Shown here: piece after piece, positions 8,740-17,177 of the stretch
Position numbering within the stretch: the stretch's first letter is position 1
How the letters are laid out: each line of letters opens with the position of its first letter
Source of the DNA: Pseudorhodoferax soli
GTDB taxonomy: Bacteria > Pseudomonadota > Gammaproteobacteria > Burkholderiales > Burkholderiaceae_C
DNA: 54,020 nucleotides
Direction of reading: 5' to 3'
NCBI RefSeq assembly: GCF_003337555.1
Contig: NZ_QPJK01000003.1
Span: forward strand, 1-54,020
Position numbers and translations under genes: made by a program
Notes under the pieces: model-generated
Told to the model about the DNA's origin: nothing
The model's input: only the letters and a program-made list of their open reading frames with translations
The model's database searches: none

Positions 8740-9956
8740 GGTTGTCTCCAGGACGGATTGCGCGCATGCGCATGCCTTCGATAGACGGATGGAATCCCTT
8801 TGCTTGCTCGCTCGCGGAGCCGGCTGACTCCGAAGACGGCTCCCAACGGCCTGCCTGCTGGCTGTCGTGCGTGGCCGCAACGCACGAGCGCTGTCCCGGG
8901 TTCAGTTGCCACGTCGCCGCGGCAACTCGGTCGTTCTTAAAAATGAAACCGTTTGATCCGACCTGTGGGCACGTTTCCGCGCCGTACAGGGGAGTGCGCC
9001 TCGACCTTGGAGGTCTGTGCGCGGCGCTTCGGTCCGGCCGAAGCACCTCTGCAGGATCAGTGCTGGATTCGTAGCTCCACCCATCTGCCGGGTAGCTCCC
9101 CTGACCGTGGCCAGGGAGCGTCAGATGTCCGAGCGATGGCATGCGTGGAGCCCATCAGGGCAAACACGGCCGCATGCCGCGCAAAGCGCGCTCGAAAGGG
9201 TGAAGGGAACACTGGCATGGGCATCAAGTGCCCTGCAACTGGCTCTGCTTGCACTGCGTGCGACCTGGAGGATCGCCCAGCCGTGTAGGGCTGGAAGGCG
9301 CAGGCATCCCCTACGAAGAACTCTCCGGAGTACTGCTCGATGGCAGTGCTCACCACGGCTCGAGGCCGAGACTCGAAGGGCGGGTAACGACCGCGACGCC
9401 TGATTGGGCTCCACCGATGGGAGCCAAGGCCAGGAGCCTTTGGGAGGCTTGAGTGGACTGCACCAGGGCATAGGGCGTCAAGACGCTTGCGGGTGTTTTG
9501 GTGTGGCGGCGCAGCGTTGCTGCACGATCGCTCTATGCCTCATCCCCTTGCTTGGCTACCATGCCTGAGAGGGATTTGACAGCTGACCGATTGGCCTCTG
9601 GTTGCGAATGCGACCTGGACGGGCCCGTTCTGGAACCGGGCGGAACTTCCTGGTCTGATCGGTGCAATCGAAGCCATGTTGAAGCAGCTGGCGAAGCGCA
9701 CGGTTGTCCCTGGCGAAAATTGAAGGGTTCTTGAACCAGTGCATCGCTGACCCGCGTCTTGTGCCAGGAAGGCTGCGCCAGGATGTCTCTCGGTCTGCAG
9801 CGCCGCGTGGCCCGAGTCGGCCCTTACAGCTGCGGCCTCTGGCACACCTTCTGACCTGATCCCGAAATGGCAGCCAACTTGGATGGCGTTCGCCGTTGCA
9901 TCGCTCAGCGCCGTCACGGACTCTCTCCACACCAGGTCCTGGTTAAGGAGATTGCC
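8740..9956. other. Long stretch with only weak coding signals
   Basis: About 1.2 kb upstream of both the recombinase and the ParM-like gene. A 92-codon frame at 9125-9403 is listed separately. A 46-residue open stretch near 9586-9723 (WPLVANATWTGPFWNRAELPG) reads like a gene fragment but has no start. Otherwise I see no gene. The region could hold promoters or a site for the flanking recombinase. Confidence 0.4.
9125..9403 (+). CDS. Small hypothetical protein (doubtful)
   Basis: A 92-residue Arg-rich frame. It starts with an ATG preceded by AGGGAGCGTCAG, a plausible ribosome binding site, and contains a hydrophobic stretch (TLAWASSALQLALLALRATW, about residues 29-48). I recognise no family. 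The high Arg content could equally reflect a non-coding frame in GC-rich DNA. It lies in the gap upstream of the ParM-like gene on the same strand. Confidence 0.2.
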   Translation: MSERWHAWSPSGQTRPHAAQSALERVKGTLAWASSALQLALLALRATWRIAQPCRAGRRRHPLRRTLRSTARWQCSPRLEAETRRAGNDRDA

Positions 9957-10982
9957 GTGAACATGGTCGTCAGATCCATCGATGTGGGCTTCGGCAACAC
10001 GAAGTTCGTGGTGGGGCATTCGGACAAAGACATCAAGTGCGCGTGCTTCCCCTCACTGGCCTACACGAGCGCGAAGGATCCGTCCGTCCGGCCTTCGGCA
10101 GAACGTCGCAGGACCGTGGCCGTACCGATCGACGGCCTGTACTACGAGGTCGGGCCGGACGTCCATCTGGCGGCGGACAACTTCCGGGCGACCCAACTGC
10201 ATGACCAATATGTCGAGACCCCCGAATACCTGGCGCTGGCCCGTGGGGCGCTGAGCTACATGAAGGTCGATGTGATCGATCTGCTGATGGTCGGGCTGCC
10301 GGTCTCGTCGTTCCAGGCCCGCAAAGGATTCCTGGAGCGGCTGATGACGGGCGTGCACGCGCTCGGCGGCGGCAAGACGGTCGAGGTGAGGAGGGCGGTC
10401 GCACTCGCACAGCCACAAGGCGCGCTCGTGTACTACACGGCCGCGTACCACAAGCAACGGACCATCGAGCATGAGCAGAGCCTCATCGTCGATCCGGGTT
10501 CGCGCACTTTCGACTGGCTGCTGTCGCGCGGCATGCGGCTGGTCCTGAAGGTGAGCAACTCCGTGAACAGAGGAATGTCCGACGTGCTCAAGACCATCGC
10601 GCAGGAGATCAGCAGCGAGATCGGACGGCCCTACAGCGACCTGCCTGCGATCGACACGGCACTGCGGACCGGCAAGCCGCTGCTGATCTACCAGAAGCCG
10701 TTCGACCTCACGCCCATCCTGCCAACCGCACGGGCCGTCGCACGCGGGGCTGTCTCCTCGATGATGGAGTGGGTCACCGAGGACTACAGCATCCAGAACG
10801 TCATCCTCGTCGGTGGAGGCGCGTTCATGTTCAAGGATGCCATCAAGGCCGCGTTCCCGAACCACAAGATCCAGGTGGTCCGGGAGCCCATGCATGCGAA
10901 CGTGAAAGGCTTCCAGATTGCTGGAAGCAACCTGATGGAAGCCGAATCTCAGGAAAGCCGCCGCGATGCTGCGCGGCAGTGA
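9957..10982 (+). CDS. ParM/StbA-family actin-like segregation protein
   Basis: A 341-residue actin-fold ATPase that would polymerise to separate DNA copies. Motifs in order are phosphate-1 DVGFGNTKF (about residue 9), the central LMVGLPVSSFQARK, phosphate-2 VDPGSRTFDWL and the adenosine motif LVGGGAFMF near residue 285. It resembles the PRTRC-protein-D/StbA branch found on plasmids and integrative elements. The GTG at 9957 is chosen because AAGGAG lies six bases upstream; the ATG at 9963 is too far from it. Its end overlaps the next gene by 17 bases, suggesting coupled translation of a two-gene segregation unit. Confidence 0.88.
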   Translation: MNMVVRSIDVGFGNTKFVVGHSDKDIKCACFPSLAYTSAKDPSVRPSAERRRTVAVPIDGLYYEVGPDVHLAADNFRATQLHDQYVETPEYLALARGALSYMKVDVIDLLMVGLPVSSFQARKGFLERLMTGVHALGGGKTVEVRRAVALAQPQGALVYYTAAYHKQRTIEHEQSLIVDPGSRTFDWLLSRGMRLVLKVSNSVNRGMSDVLKTIAQEISSEIGRPYSDLPAIDTALRTGKPLLIYQKPFDLTPILPTARAVARGAVSSMMEWVTEDYSIQNVILVGGGAFMFKDAIKAAFPNHKIQVVREPMHANVKGFQIAGSNLMEAESQESRRDAARQ

Positions 10983-11268
10983 TGGGCGGGCTCCGCGAGC
11001 CGCCGCGCGGATCCGCGTGACGTTGGACCTTTGCAGGAGCGATGACCCCTTGCTGTACGACGCGTTGGCAGGCCTGGCGAAGGGGCGAAGGAGGGTGGCA
11101 CGGCTCCGGACTCTGGCACACGATGGGCTTGCAGCAAGCGCGGGGCTGGTAGCGGTGCCGTCGGTCGGTGTGGCAGCTCCCGAGAATGATCCGGTCGAGC
11201 AGGGCGAGCTTGCGTCAGTGCCGCCCACTGTGACGCGTGCCCTGTTCGAGCCACCCCTGGTTGCGTGA
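10966..11268 (+). CDS. Small protein overlapping parM, candidate ParM adaptor
   Basis: A 100-residue protein that starts inside the 3' end of the ParM-like gene. The N-terminal 50 residues (ARIRVTLDLC...DPLLYDALAGL, then RRVARLRTLAHDGL) look like a short ribbon-helix-helix-like unit: one strand followed by two helices, with an Arg-rich end. Similar small genes commonly follow stbA/parM, where the second gene is the centromere-binding adaptor (ParR/StbB role). The C-terminal half is Pro/Val-rich and probably disordered. The function is inferred from position and layout, not from a recognised family. Confidence 0.6.
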   Translation: MLRGSDGRAPRAAARIRVTLDLCRSDDPLLYDALAGLAKGRRRVARLRTLAHDGLAASAGLVAVPSVGVAAPENDPVEQGELASVPPTVTRALFEPPLVA

Positions 11269-11418
11269 GTATGGTGGTGACTGTCTGCTTCGTCTGCACT
11301 CGTTGGGCGTGGAAGAACTGGCAGTGCAAGAGAAGTCGTGGGCCGGTCAGTGCCCATGGCATTGCCAACGGCGTCGTCCATTAGACTGGCTGCTTCTTTC
11401 GCTACTGCATGGACGCCT

Positions 11419-11865
11419 ATGAAGAACCGCCGCACTTCTGCCAAGCCTTCGATGGCCGAACCGACCGAGACGCTCAAAGAGATCGATCAGGAGATCGCGA
11501 GACTCAAAGAGCGCGCCGCTTCGATCATCGCCAGCGAGAAGGCTGGGGTGATCGAAAGGATCAAGGAGGCGATCGCCTATTACAGCCTGACGGCCGCTGA
11601 ACTCGGTCTCGGTGCGCAAGGGCCGGCAGGCAAACGTGGCAAGTCGCCCAAGGCAGCTCGACCCGCAAAAGTCTCCGCGCGGGCCGTCGGTGATTCGGCA
11701 GGAGCTTCTTCAACCGCGACGCCAGTCAAGAAGACGCGCGCTGGTGCGGGAGGTGTCAAGTACAAGGACGATGCCGGCAACAGCTGGTCGGGCTTCGGCC
11801 CGAAGCCACGCTGGCTCACCGAGGCACTGGCCGGCGGGAAGACGCTCGACGACCTGAAGGCCTGA
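11419..11865 (+). CDS. H-NS-family nucleoid-associated protein
   Basis: A 148-residue xenogeneic-silencer-type protein. The N-terminal third is a coiled-coil oligomerisation region (ETLKEIDQEIARLKERA and ERIKEAIAYYSLTAAELGL). A basic Ala/Lys/Pro linker follows. The C-terminus carries the H-NS DNA-binding motif (KYKDDAGNSWSGFGPKPRWL, about residues 110-130), where WSGxGxxPxWL is the AT-hook-like signature. Island-borne H-NS proteins typically silence or tune foreign genes. The start could also be the ATG at 11452. It lies downstream of the ParM pair on the same strand, as in many plasmid backbones. Confidence 0.85.
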   Translation: MKNRRTSAKPSMAEPTETLKEIDQEIARLKERAASIIASEKAGVIERIKEAIAYYSLTAAELGLGAQGPAGKRGKSPKAARPAKVSARAVGDSAGASSTATPVKKTRAGAGGVKYKDDAGNSWSGFGPKPRWLTEALAGGKTLDDLKA

Positions 11866-12649
11866 CTGTTGATCTCCACCAAATCCTGACCCAAAAGGCG
11901 ACAAGCCCGCGCAGCCGCACAAGGCCGGCGTCGCAACCCGCCCCGGAGCGAGTGCGAGGTCGGACCTCAGCAACATCGACGGCCGCGGATTTTCAACGTG
12001 CGCCGGGGGCGCTGTGTCAGGATTAGGTTGGCCTGGACATCGATCGCTTCATCGCCTTGCAACTCGCTAGCCACCGTAGAAGGTCGGCAATCAAATCGGG
12101 AACTTCCGTCCGGACCGCGAGGCTGACTCCACCAGAAGATGGCTGTCGGCGTCAACATTCCTCGCACACTGCGGATTTCGGTCGACGTGGACAGTGTTTC
12201 CGGCAACGTGGCCACGTAGTCCGGTCCACATGAACACCCTCTCACCGTTACGGGCCTGGTCCGCGCGCCACTGGTTTCCATGGCGTCCTCTGTACCCGCA
12301 ATCGGCCAGCTGCTGTCGTTCGATGCGCATCTGCGAACGGCTTGTTCAGACTGATTTCAGTCGCTCGGGGTACAAGCCCCAGCGGCCGCTCCCGCAAGAA
12401 CTGGTCATTCGGATCCGCAGCGCCCGACCGGCGGCTTCGCCGTCCGAACCGGTCGCTCGACAGTGGCGCCGGCCCCACACACCGATAGCGTCCACAAAAT
12501 TGCTGATTTCGGTCGAGGCGTTCGCGTCGATCATTCATGTCACCGCCATTTTCGGATCGGGCACGAATCGGTAGTAACTTCGACGCAGGTGTATGGACCG
12601 TCCGTAGAGGCGGCTATGACGGCAGGACTGCTGCCCCGAGGAGGATCTC
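11866..12649. other. Non-coding or fully degraded stretch
   Basis: About 780 bases between the H-NS gene and the secreted-protein gene. Minus-strand frames of 60-100 codons occur but overlap one another and match nothing I recognise. They may be remnants of an inactivated gene. Confidence 0.4.
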
Positions 12650-13764
12650 ATGAGAATCAGGATATTCAATTCCGTTGCTGTCATCGCGCTGTTGGGGCTG
12701 ATCGGGTCAAGAGCAGACGCGTCCAAGCTGCAGCCATTAGGAACCGCATTCGATTTGCAGCTTGCGAAGCTCAGCGTCGCGCAGTCCGAACGGCGCCTGG
12801 CAAGCCTTACATCACAAGGCGTGCAATGGTTTTCTTCTCCCGTGCATGAGGAAGCCACCCATAGGGCCTTCGGCTGCAATGCGCCATTCGAGAGTCGCTC
12901 TTGCGCCCAAGCGTCGAACGCGCCCGCAGCGGTCCTGGATGGGGTTAGGTGGAATGACAACCCGCCATTTCAGCTAGCTCCGGGATTCACACTCCCGAAC
13001 GGGGATGCGATCGCTGCGCGCTGTGTGGGCGAAACCATCAAGCTTCCTAGACGAAGCGACTGCTGGCTTTCGGTGTTTCGGGCGTCCGACGAGTACTCCA
13101 AGCGTCGGTACTTCAACTATCGAACCGGAGTCATCCTCAATCGAAGCCATTTCGGTGACCTTCAGTTCTTTCATTCGATGGCTTCGCGGGTAGGCGACAC
13201 TGCGGCGACAACCAAGGCCTTGATCATTCTTTGGGCTGAGTTCACCTACAAAGTTGCGCTCGGTGAGATAGCGGGTGACATTCAAATGAAGGATGTCCCG
13301 TTACCAGCGCTGGCCGCCCTATTCCCCACTTCGAGCGCCACGGTAGAGAACTTGTTCCTGCTTGGGGACAGCACCTATCGGGGAACGGGATTGCAACTGT
13401 TCGCATTCGGAAGTCTTCTTCACATGGTGCAAGACAGCTTTTCTGCATCGCATGTTGTCAGAGACCATCAAACTCAGGGCCGCATGTGCTCTGGAATGCC
13501 GGGGACGCGAGCGCCCGCCAAGGTAATTCGATTTTCAGTTTACGGTGCGCAGGATGCAAAGCTGCATGGAGACCACGATGCAGCAACCGCCTTGAAACAC
13601 ATCTTCGTGAGTCCCGGCCGAGCGTAGTCGACATCGGACATACCTTGAAGCAATTTTTGTATGCGAAAGAGCCATGGGCCGAAGTCGCTAAGTACATGGA
13701 CTGCGTCTACGAACTTGCTGACGAACAAGCTGACGCCGACGGTGGAGCTGCGCCGTTGCAATGA
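12650..13764 (+). pseudogene. Exported zinc phospholipase C / S1-P1 nuclease-like protein, frameshifted
   Basis: The first frame (12650-13627) encodes a signal peptide (about residues 1-24, ending SRADA) and a helical zinc-hydrolase-like protein. His66 and His71 lie in VHEEATHRAFGC, with His258, Asp262 and His268 in LLHMVQDSFSASHV, the pattern of zinc-dependent phospholipase C and S1/P1 nucleases. At about 13606-13612 (GTGAGTCCCGG) the frame runs into a stop, while the sequence continues in another frame as RPSVVDIGHTLKQFLYAKEPW to a stop at 13764. One base appears to be missing. A GAGGATCT ribosome binding site precedes the ATG. The IS3-family element begins 13 bases after the end. Confidence 0.6.
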
Positions 13765-13816
13765 ACCGCCCGGTTTTGAACTGACCCCAGAAGTTGGACG
13801 GTCACGATACCGTCGA

Positions 13817-14716
13817 TCAGGCGGTGCTTCTCACCCGATACTCCACCGGGCTGAGCCCCTGCAGCCCGAGCTTGATGCGATCGTGGTTGTAGTAGTGGAC
13901 GTAATCATGCACGCCCGCTTCGAGCGCATCACTGCTGTTGGGCGCGGCAAGGCGGAAATACTCGGCCTTCAGGGTGCCGAAGAAGCTTTCGATCACTGCG
14001 TTGTCAAAGCAGTTGCCCTTGCGGCTCATGCTTTGCTTGACTCCATGTCTCGCGAGCATCGCCCGGTACGGCTGCATCTTGTAGTGCCAGACTTGGTCCG
14101 AGTGCACGATCAGTTCGTCGGCGCACCTGGTCCGCGAAAGCGCTGCCTCGAGCGTGCTGGAGACCAGCGAAGACCGGACGTCTTGCCATGCGGTACGCGA
14201 CGATCTCGCCGTTGTACAGGTCCATGCAGGCCGACAGATAGAGCTTGTGGCCATTCACGTTGAACTCGGTGACATCGGTCGCCCACTTCTGGTTTGGCGC
14301 GGTCGCGCAGAAGTCGCGCTTCAGAACGTTGGGCACGTGCGCATCGCTCATGCCCGGGACATGCGGGGAGCGCTTCTTCGCCCGAATCAACGCGAGCAGC
14401 CCCATCTTCTGCATCAGACGCTGCACGCACTTGTGGTTGACCGGTTCTTCCATCGGATTGCACAGCACGGCCGTGATACGCCGGTAGCCGTAGCGTCCCT
14501 TGTGCTCGTCATAGACAGTGCGAATCCTGGCTTGCATGGCGCTTTGCCGGTCGGCGCGCTCGGTCGCATGGCACTGGTAGTAGAACGTGCTACGCGCCAG
14601 GCCCGCTATCTGCAACAGGTCCGCCAATTTATGGTGATGCCTTAACCCGGCAATCAGACGCGCTTTGTCGGCGCAGCTGACCTCTTCGACCGGATCAAGC
14701 CCTGCAATTTTTTTTG
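13817..14716 (-). pseudogene. IS3-family transposase OrfB, frameshifted
   Basis: This is the DDE transposase of the IS150-group element. The upstream frame reads LRHHHKLADLLQIAGLARSTFYY, then YGYRRITAVL, WATDVTEF (first catalytic Asp) and LYLSACMDLYNGEIVAYRM. Near 14180 the frame changes: the continuation SLVSSTLEAAL, HSDQVWHYK (second Asp), NAVIESFFGTLKAE (Glu) and IKLGLQGLSPVEYR is found in another frame ending at 13817. A one-base indel therefore splits the catalytic domain. Translation normally arises by programmed slippage from OrfA. Confidence 0.8.
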
Positions 14717-15168
14717 GTACGCGACCTCCGCGCGCAGTCGCTCGTTCTCTTCTCGCAGGGTTTGCGCCGCATCGGGGGCGACCACGTTCGACGGCGCTCC
14801 ACAGCGTCGTTCCGGCTTCATTTTGGGGCGCTCTTCTTTCTCGTTCTGGAGAGCCTGCAGGCGGCCTTGATCGAGATTGCGTCGCCAGACGACGACCTGG
14901 TTGCGATTGCGGATGTCATAGATCGCCGCGACTTGGCGGCTGGAGCGCTGTTCGCGATCTTGATAGGACAGTACCTGCAGTTTGAACTGCGCACTGCATG
15001 TGCTGCGCTTGGGGCGCAACCCGTCAACGCCATGCAGGCGGTAGTGGCTCACCCAGGTGCGGATCTTCTCTTCGGGCACTGACCAGCGCCGAGCCAGCAG
15101 GCGCCGCCTTCGCCCGCCAAGAAGCTCTGGACGACTTCCAGCTTGAACTCCGCTCAGTACTTCTTCAT
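14654..15168 (-). pseudogene. IS3-family OrfA (HTH protein) with stop codon and frameshift
   Basis: From the ATG at 15168 the frame reads MKKY then TGA, then AEFKLEVVQSFLAGEGGA, after which a missing base moves the frame. The continuation LLARRWSVPEEKIRTWVSHYRLHGVDGL and the second HTH region follow in the frame ending at 14654. The C-terminus has the leucine-zipper-like LREENERLRAEVAYQKKL typical of IS3 OrfA. Both the premature stop and the indel lie upstream of the slippage site, so no functional OrfAB can be made. Confidence 0.75.
14708..14715 (-). promoter_or_regulatory. A8 slippery run for OrfA-OrfB frameshift
   Basis: Eight consecutive A residues on the transposase strand (TTTTTTTT on the plus strand), encoding part of YQKK, lie just before the point where OrfB takes over in the -1 frame. 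This is the usual position of programmed frameshifting in the IS150 group. Confidence 0.65.
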
Positions 15169-15213
15169 GAAACCCCTTGAAGTTCGTCCAACTTCTGGGG
15201 GCAGCTCAAACCC

Positions 15214-15682
15214 CGGGGCGATTCAAAGAACGCGACTTGATGAGTCGCGCTGAACAAGGTCTACGATAAGCCGCGCCATCTCGAAGGGGCCCTCCGGATG
15301 ACGTCTACGAGCGATGAATTTGACTTCCCCACGCGCCGACGGCAAGTCAAGGGCGACGGCCTAGCGCTCTGGCCGTCCCAGTTGTCTCCTCGCCGCAAGC
15401 CAAGCAAATCTCCTAGTTGCTCGTTCGACACCCAATTGCCGCTGACGCCGATCTCTTGTCGCAACGCCTGGGCCGCGGCCAAGGTACGCATCCACGGCGG
15501 CTGCGGACCGCATCGGTGCAGACGTCGACCGACGGCACCTGCGGCATGCCCACAACGCCGGGCACCTCCGTCAACGACGCGAGCGACTCGATGGAGGCAC
15601 CGCCACCGAATCGTCCATACACACGGAGCGAGGAGGATGAGCCGGCCGAGCCAACCCTCACTTCAACGTGACACATTAACAA
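15214..15682 (-). pseudogene. Degraded gene cut by the IS element; possibly ImmA/IrrE-related
   Basis: Minus-strand pieces in different frames line up as one protein. One piece carries GGASIESLASLTEVPGVVG, the next ALRQEIGVSGNWVSNEQLGDLLGL (ending near 15410), and a third, in another frame, RRHPEGPFEMARLIVDLV (about 15240-15300). The order and the FEMARLI motif resemble proteins with an N-terminal degenerate HTH and an ImmA/IrrE-like C-terminus, but this rests on pattern memory. The coding trace stops within 20 bases of the IS right end. The assignment is weak; the broken state is clear. Confidence 0.35.
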
Positions 15683-15740
15683 GCACCGCTGCTTGCCTGC
15701 ACAAGAGAAGGTCCCAATTCTGAAGGGTACTGAATACCAA

Positions 15741-16295
15741 TTACGTCGCCGGCTTCACGGCCTCGACCGCTGGCAGTTTCGGAAATCTGCAAGCGATCGA
15801 CAGTTCATTGACTGCAACGATGCGCTGCGAGTTGTTTTTTGCAGCGCTGTACGCTGTCGTCGCTTCCTTGATTTCTGCACGCGTCGATTCGTACACGATT
15901 CCAAGTTGTGAACCGGAAACGCCATTCTGCTGCAAAGTGTACTGTGCGGCATTGGCCGCACCCGAAACGCCACCCCATGCAGCAATCGCCGATTTGGCAG
16001 CTGCTCCAGCGGCCAACGCAGGGACCACGATCGAACCCGCAATGATCCCAACCGTGGCAATGGTGATTTGAGCCCGTCCAGATCCAAAAAATGAATCTCG
16101 AAGCCCGGTCATGTTGGAATCACACAAGGCCAACGCGCTTTGAAAATCTTCATCCAGAGCTTCTTTGGCAGTCGTCGAGGCTTCAGAGGCTTTCTTGTCC
16201 GCCTCCAATGCAGAATAGTTGGCCGTAGGCGCTTTCATGGTTGAGCAACCGGAGAGAGCTAACGTCACTAGCAGCGCGCAAGTGATTGACCTCAT
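15741..16295 (-). CDS. Putative outer-membrane lipoprotein with glycine-zipper-like segment
   Basis: A 184-residue protein. The lipoprotein signal is MRSITCALLVTLALSGC with the lipobox Cys at position 17. A polar helical region follows (about 25-75), then a hydrophobic Ala/Gly-rich stretch (about 78-110; TVGIIAGSIVVPALAAGAAA) resembling a glycine zipper, then a mixed C-terminal half. The ATG at 16295 is chosen because GGAGGAG lies immediately upstream; longer frames lack this. It lies downstream of the wall amidase on the same strand, 162 bases away, so a shared role or an effector-protector relation is possible. No family is recognised. Confidence 0.7.
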   Translation of the reverse strand: MRSITCALLVTLALSGCSTMKAPTANYSALEADKKASEASTTAKEALDEDFQSALALCDSNMTGLRDSFFGSGRAQITIATVGIIAGSIVVPALAAGAAAKSAIAAWGGVSGAANAAQYTLQQNGVSGSQLGIVYESTRAEIKEATTAYSAAKNNSQRIVAVNELSIACRFPKLPAVEAVKPAT

Positions 16296-16457
16296 GATTC
16301 TCCTCCCAAGATTTGGCTGACCCGTGGTGATGCTAAAACCGAAAAAATCAGGAATCATCAATTCTGCAATTGAGGTCCTGGTGGACACATGCATCTCTCA
16401 AGCCCCACTACCCGATGCACGTTGAGCAGGCTGCGGCAGGTTCAAGTACTAGATCCA

Positions 16458-17177
16458 TCAGCCAGGAGGGTTTGGCCAGTCAACCCCTAGCTTCTTAGCG
16501 GTTGCCGGCCCGACCACACCATCCGATACCAACTTCGAAGACATCTGGAACGCCTCCACTGCGGCCACCGTGTGAGGACCGTATTCACCGTCGATTTTCC
16601 CGGGGTCAAAGCCAGCATTCTTCAGCGCGCGCTGGACTTTTCTTACAAGCGGGCTTGCAGTGTTCGGATCTTCCAATATGAGCATGAAGGGCAAGGTCAC
16701 CTCTGCAGCCACGTGACCCGTGCTGGCATATTGCAACTCAGGGACCTTGACCACAAAATCCCACAGTCTCCCGCGCACTTTTCCTGGCCTGACTCCCAAA
16801 CCGGTCCCTGCAGCCTCGACTGTCTTGCCCAATCCGTCTGAGACAGCGACATGCCCCATCTTTCCTGGCGCCGGAGGCCTGCGGATCAATATCACACCGG
16901 GTGTGTTGACCGCGTCATCTTCGGACGAACTGGTGAGAACGCCGGACCTTGCGTCGCGAACCCAAGAACCGGAATAAGCTTCGGCAACGGCAGGATTAGA
17001 CTCGTTATCTATGCAGCCATAAAGCCTCTTCGTTTTCTGAAACACGAGCCATGAAACAAACTCCGCGCAATCCCATGGACCATGCCAGTTTGCGTTGTCT
17101 TTCGGAACACGAATGTTGACGTATTTTTCGCCAATTCTTGTCTTGGCCAAAGCTACCAATTCAGCCCCAGTTGCCAT
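16458..17177 (-). CDS. NlpC/P60-like cysteine amidase with peptidoglycan-binding domain
   Basis: A 239-residue two-domain protein. The N-terminal papain-like domain (about 1-150) has candidate catalytic Cys37 in GPWDCAEFVSW, the NlpC/P60-like DCxxF context, and His109 in KMGHVAVSDG. The C-terminal domain (about 170-237) is a PG_binding_1 repeat: VRKVQRALKNAGFDPGKIDG.YGPHTVAAVEAFQ, ending DGVVGPATAKKLG. No signal peptide is seen, which is unusual for a wall hydrolase and recalls endolysins or injected effectors. The ATG at 17177 has GAGGAG upstream. The downstream lipoprotein gene is on the same strand. Confidence 0.8.
   Translation of the reverse strand: MATGAELVALAKTRIGEKYVNIRVPKDNANWHGPWDCAEFVSWLVFQKTKRLYGCIDNESNPAVAEAYSGSWVRDARSGVLTSSSEDDAVNTPGVILIRRPPAPGKMGHVAVSDGLGKTVEAAGTGLGVRPGKVRGRLWDFVVKVPELQYASTGHVAAEVTLPFMLILEDPNTASPLVRKVQRALKNAGFDPGKIDGEYGPHTVAAVEAFQMSSKLVSDGVVGPATAKKLGVDWPNPPG

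Larger units (their letters stand above)
13777..15208 (-). mobile_element. Degenerate IS3-family (IS150-group) insertion sequence
   Basis: The terminal inverted repeats read inward TGAACTGACCCCAGAAGTT at 13777 and TGAGCTGCCCCCAGAAGTT from 15208, with 17 of 19 positions matching. Both continue GGAC. The element is 1432 bp with an orfA/orfB pair on the minus strand. Both frames are damaged, so it should be inactive. No convincing 3-4 bp target duplication is seen at the ends. Confidence 0.85.
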
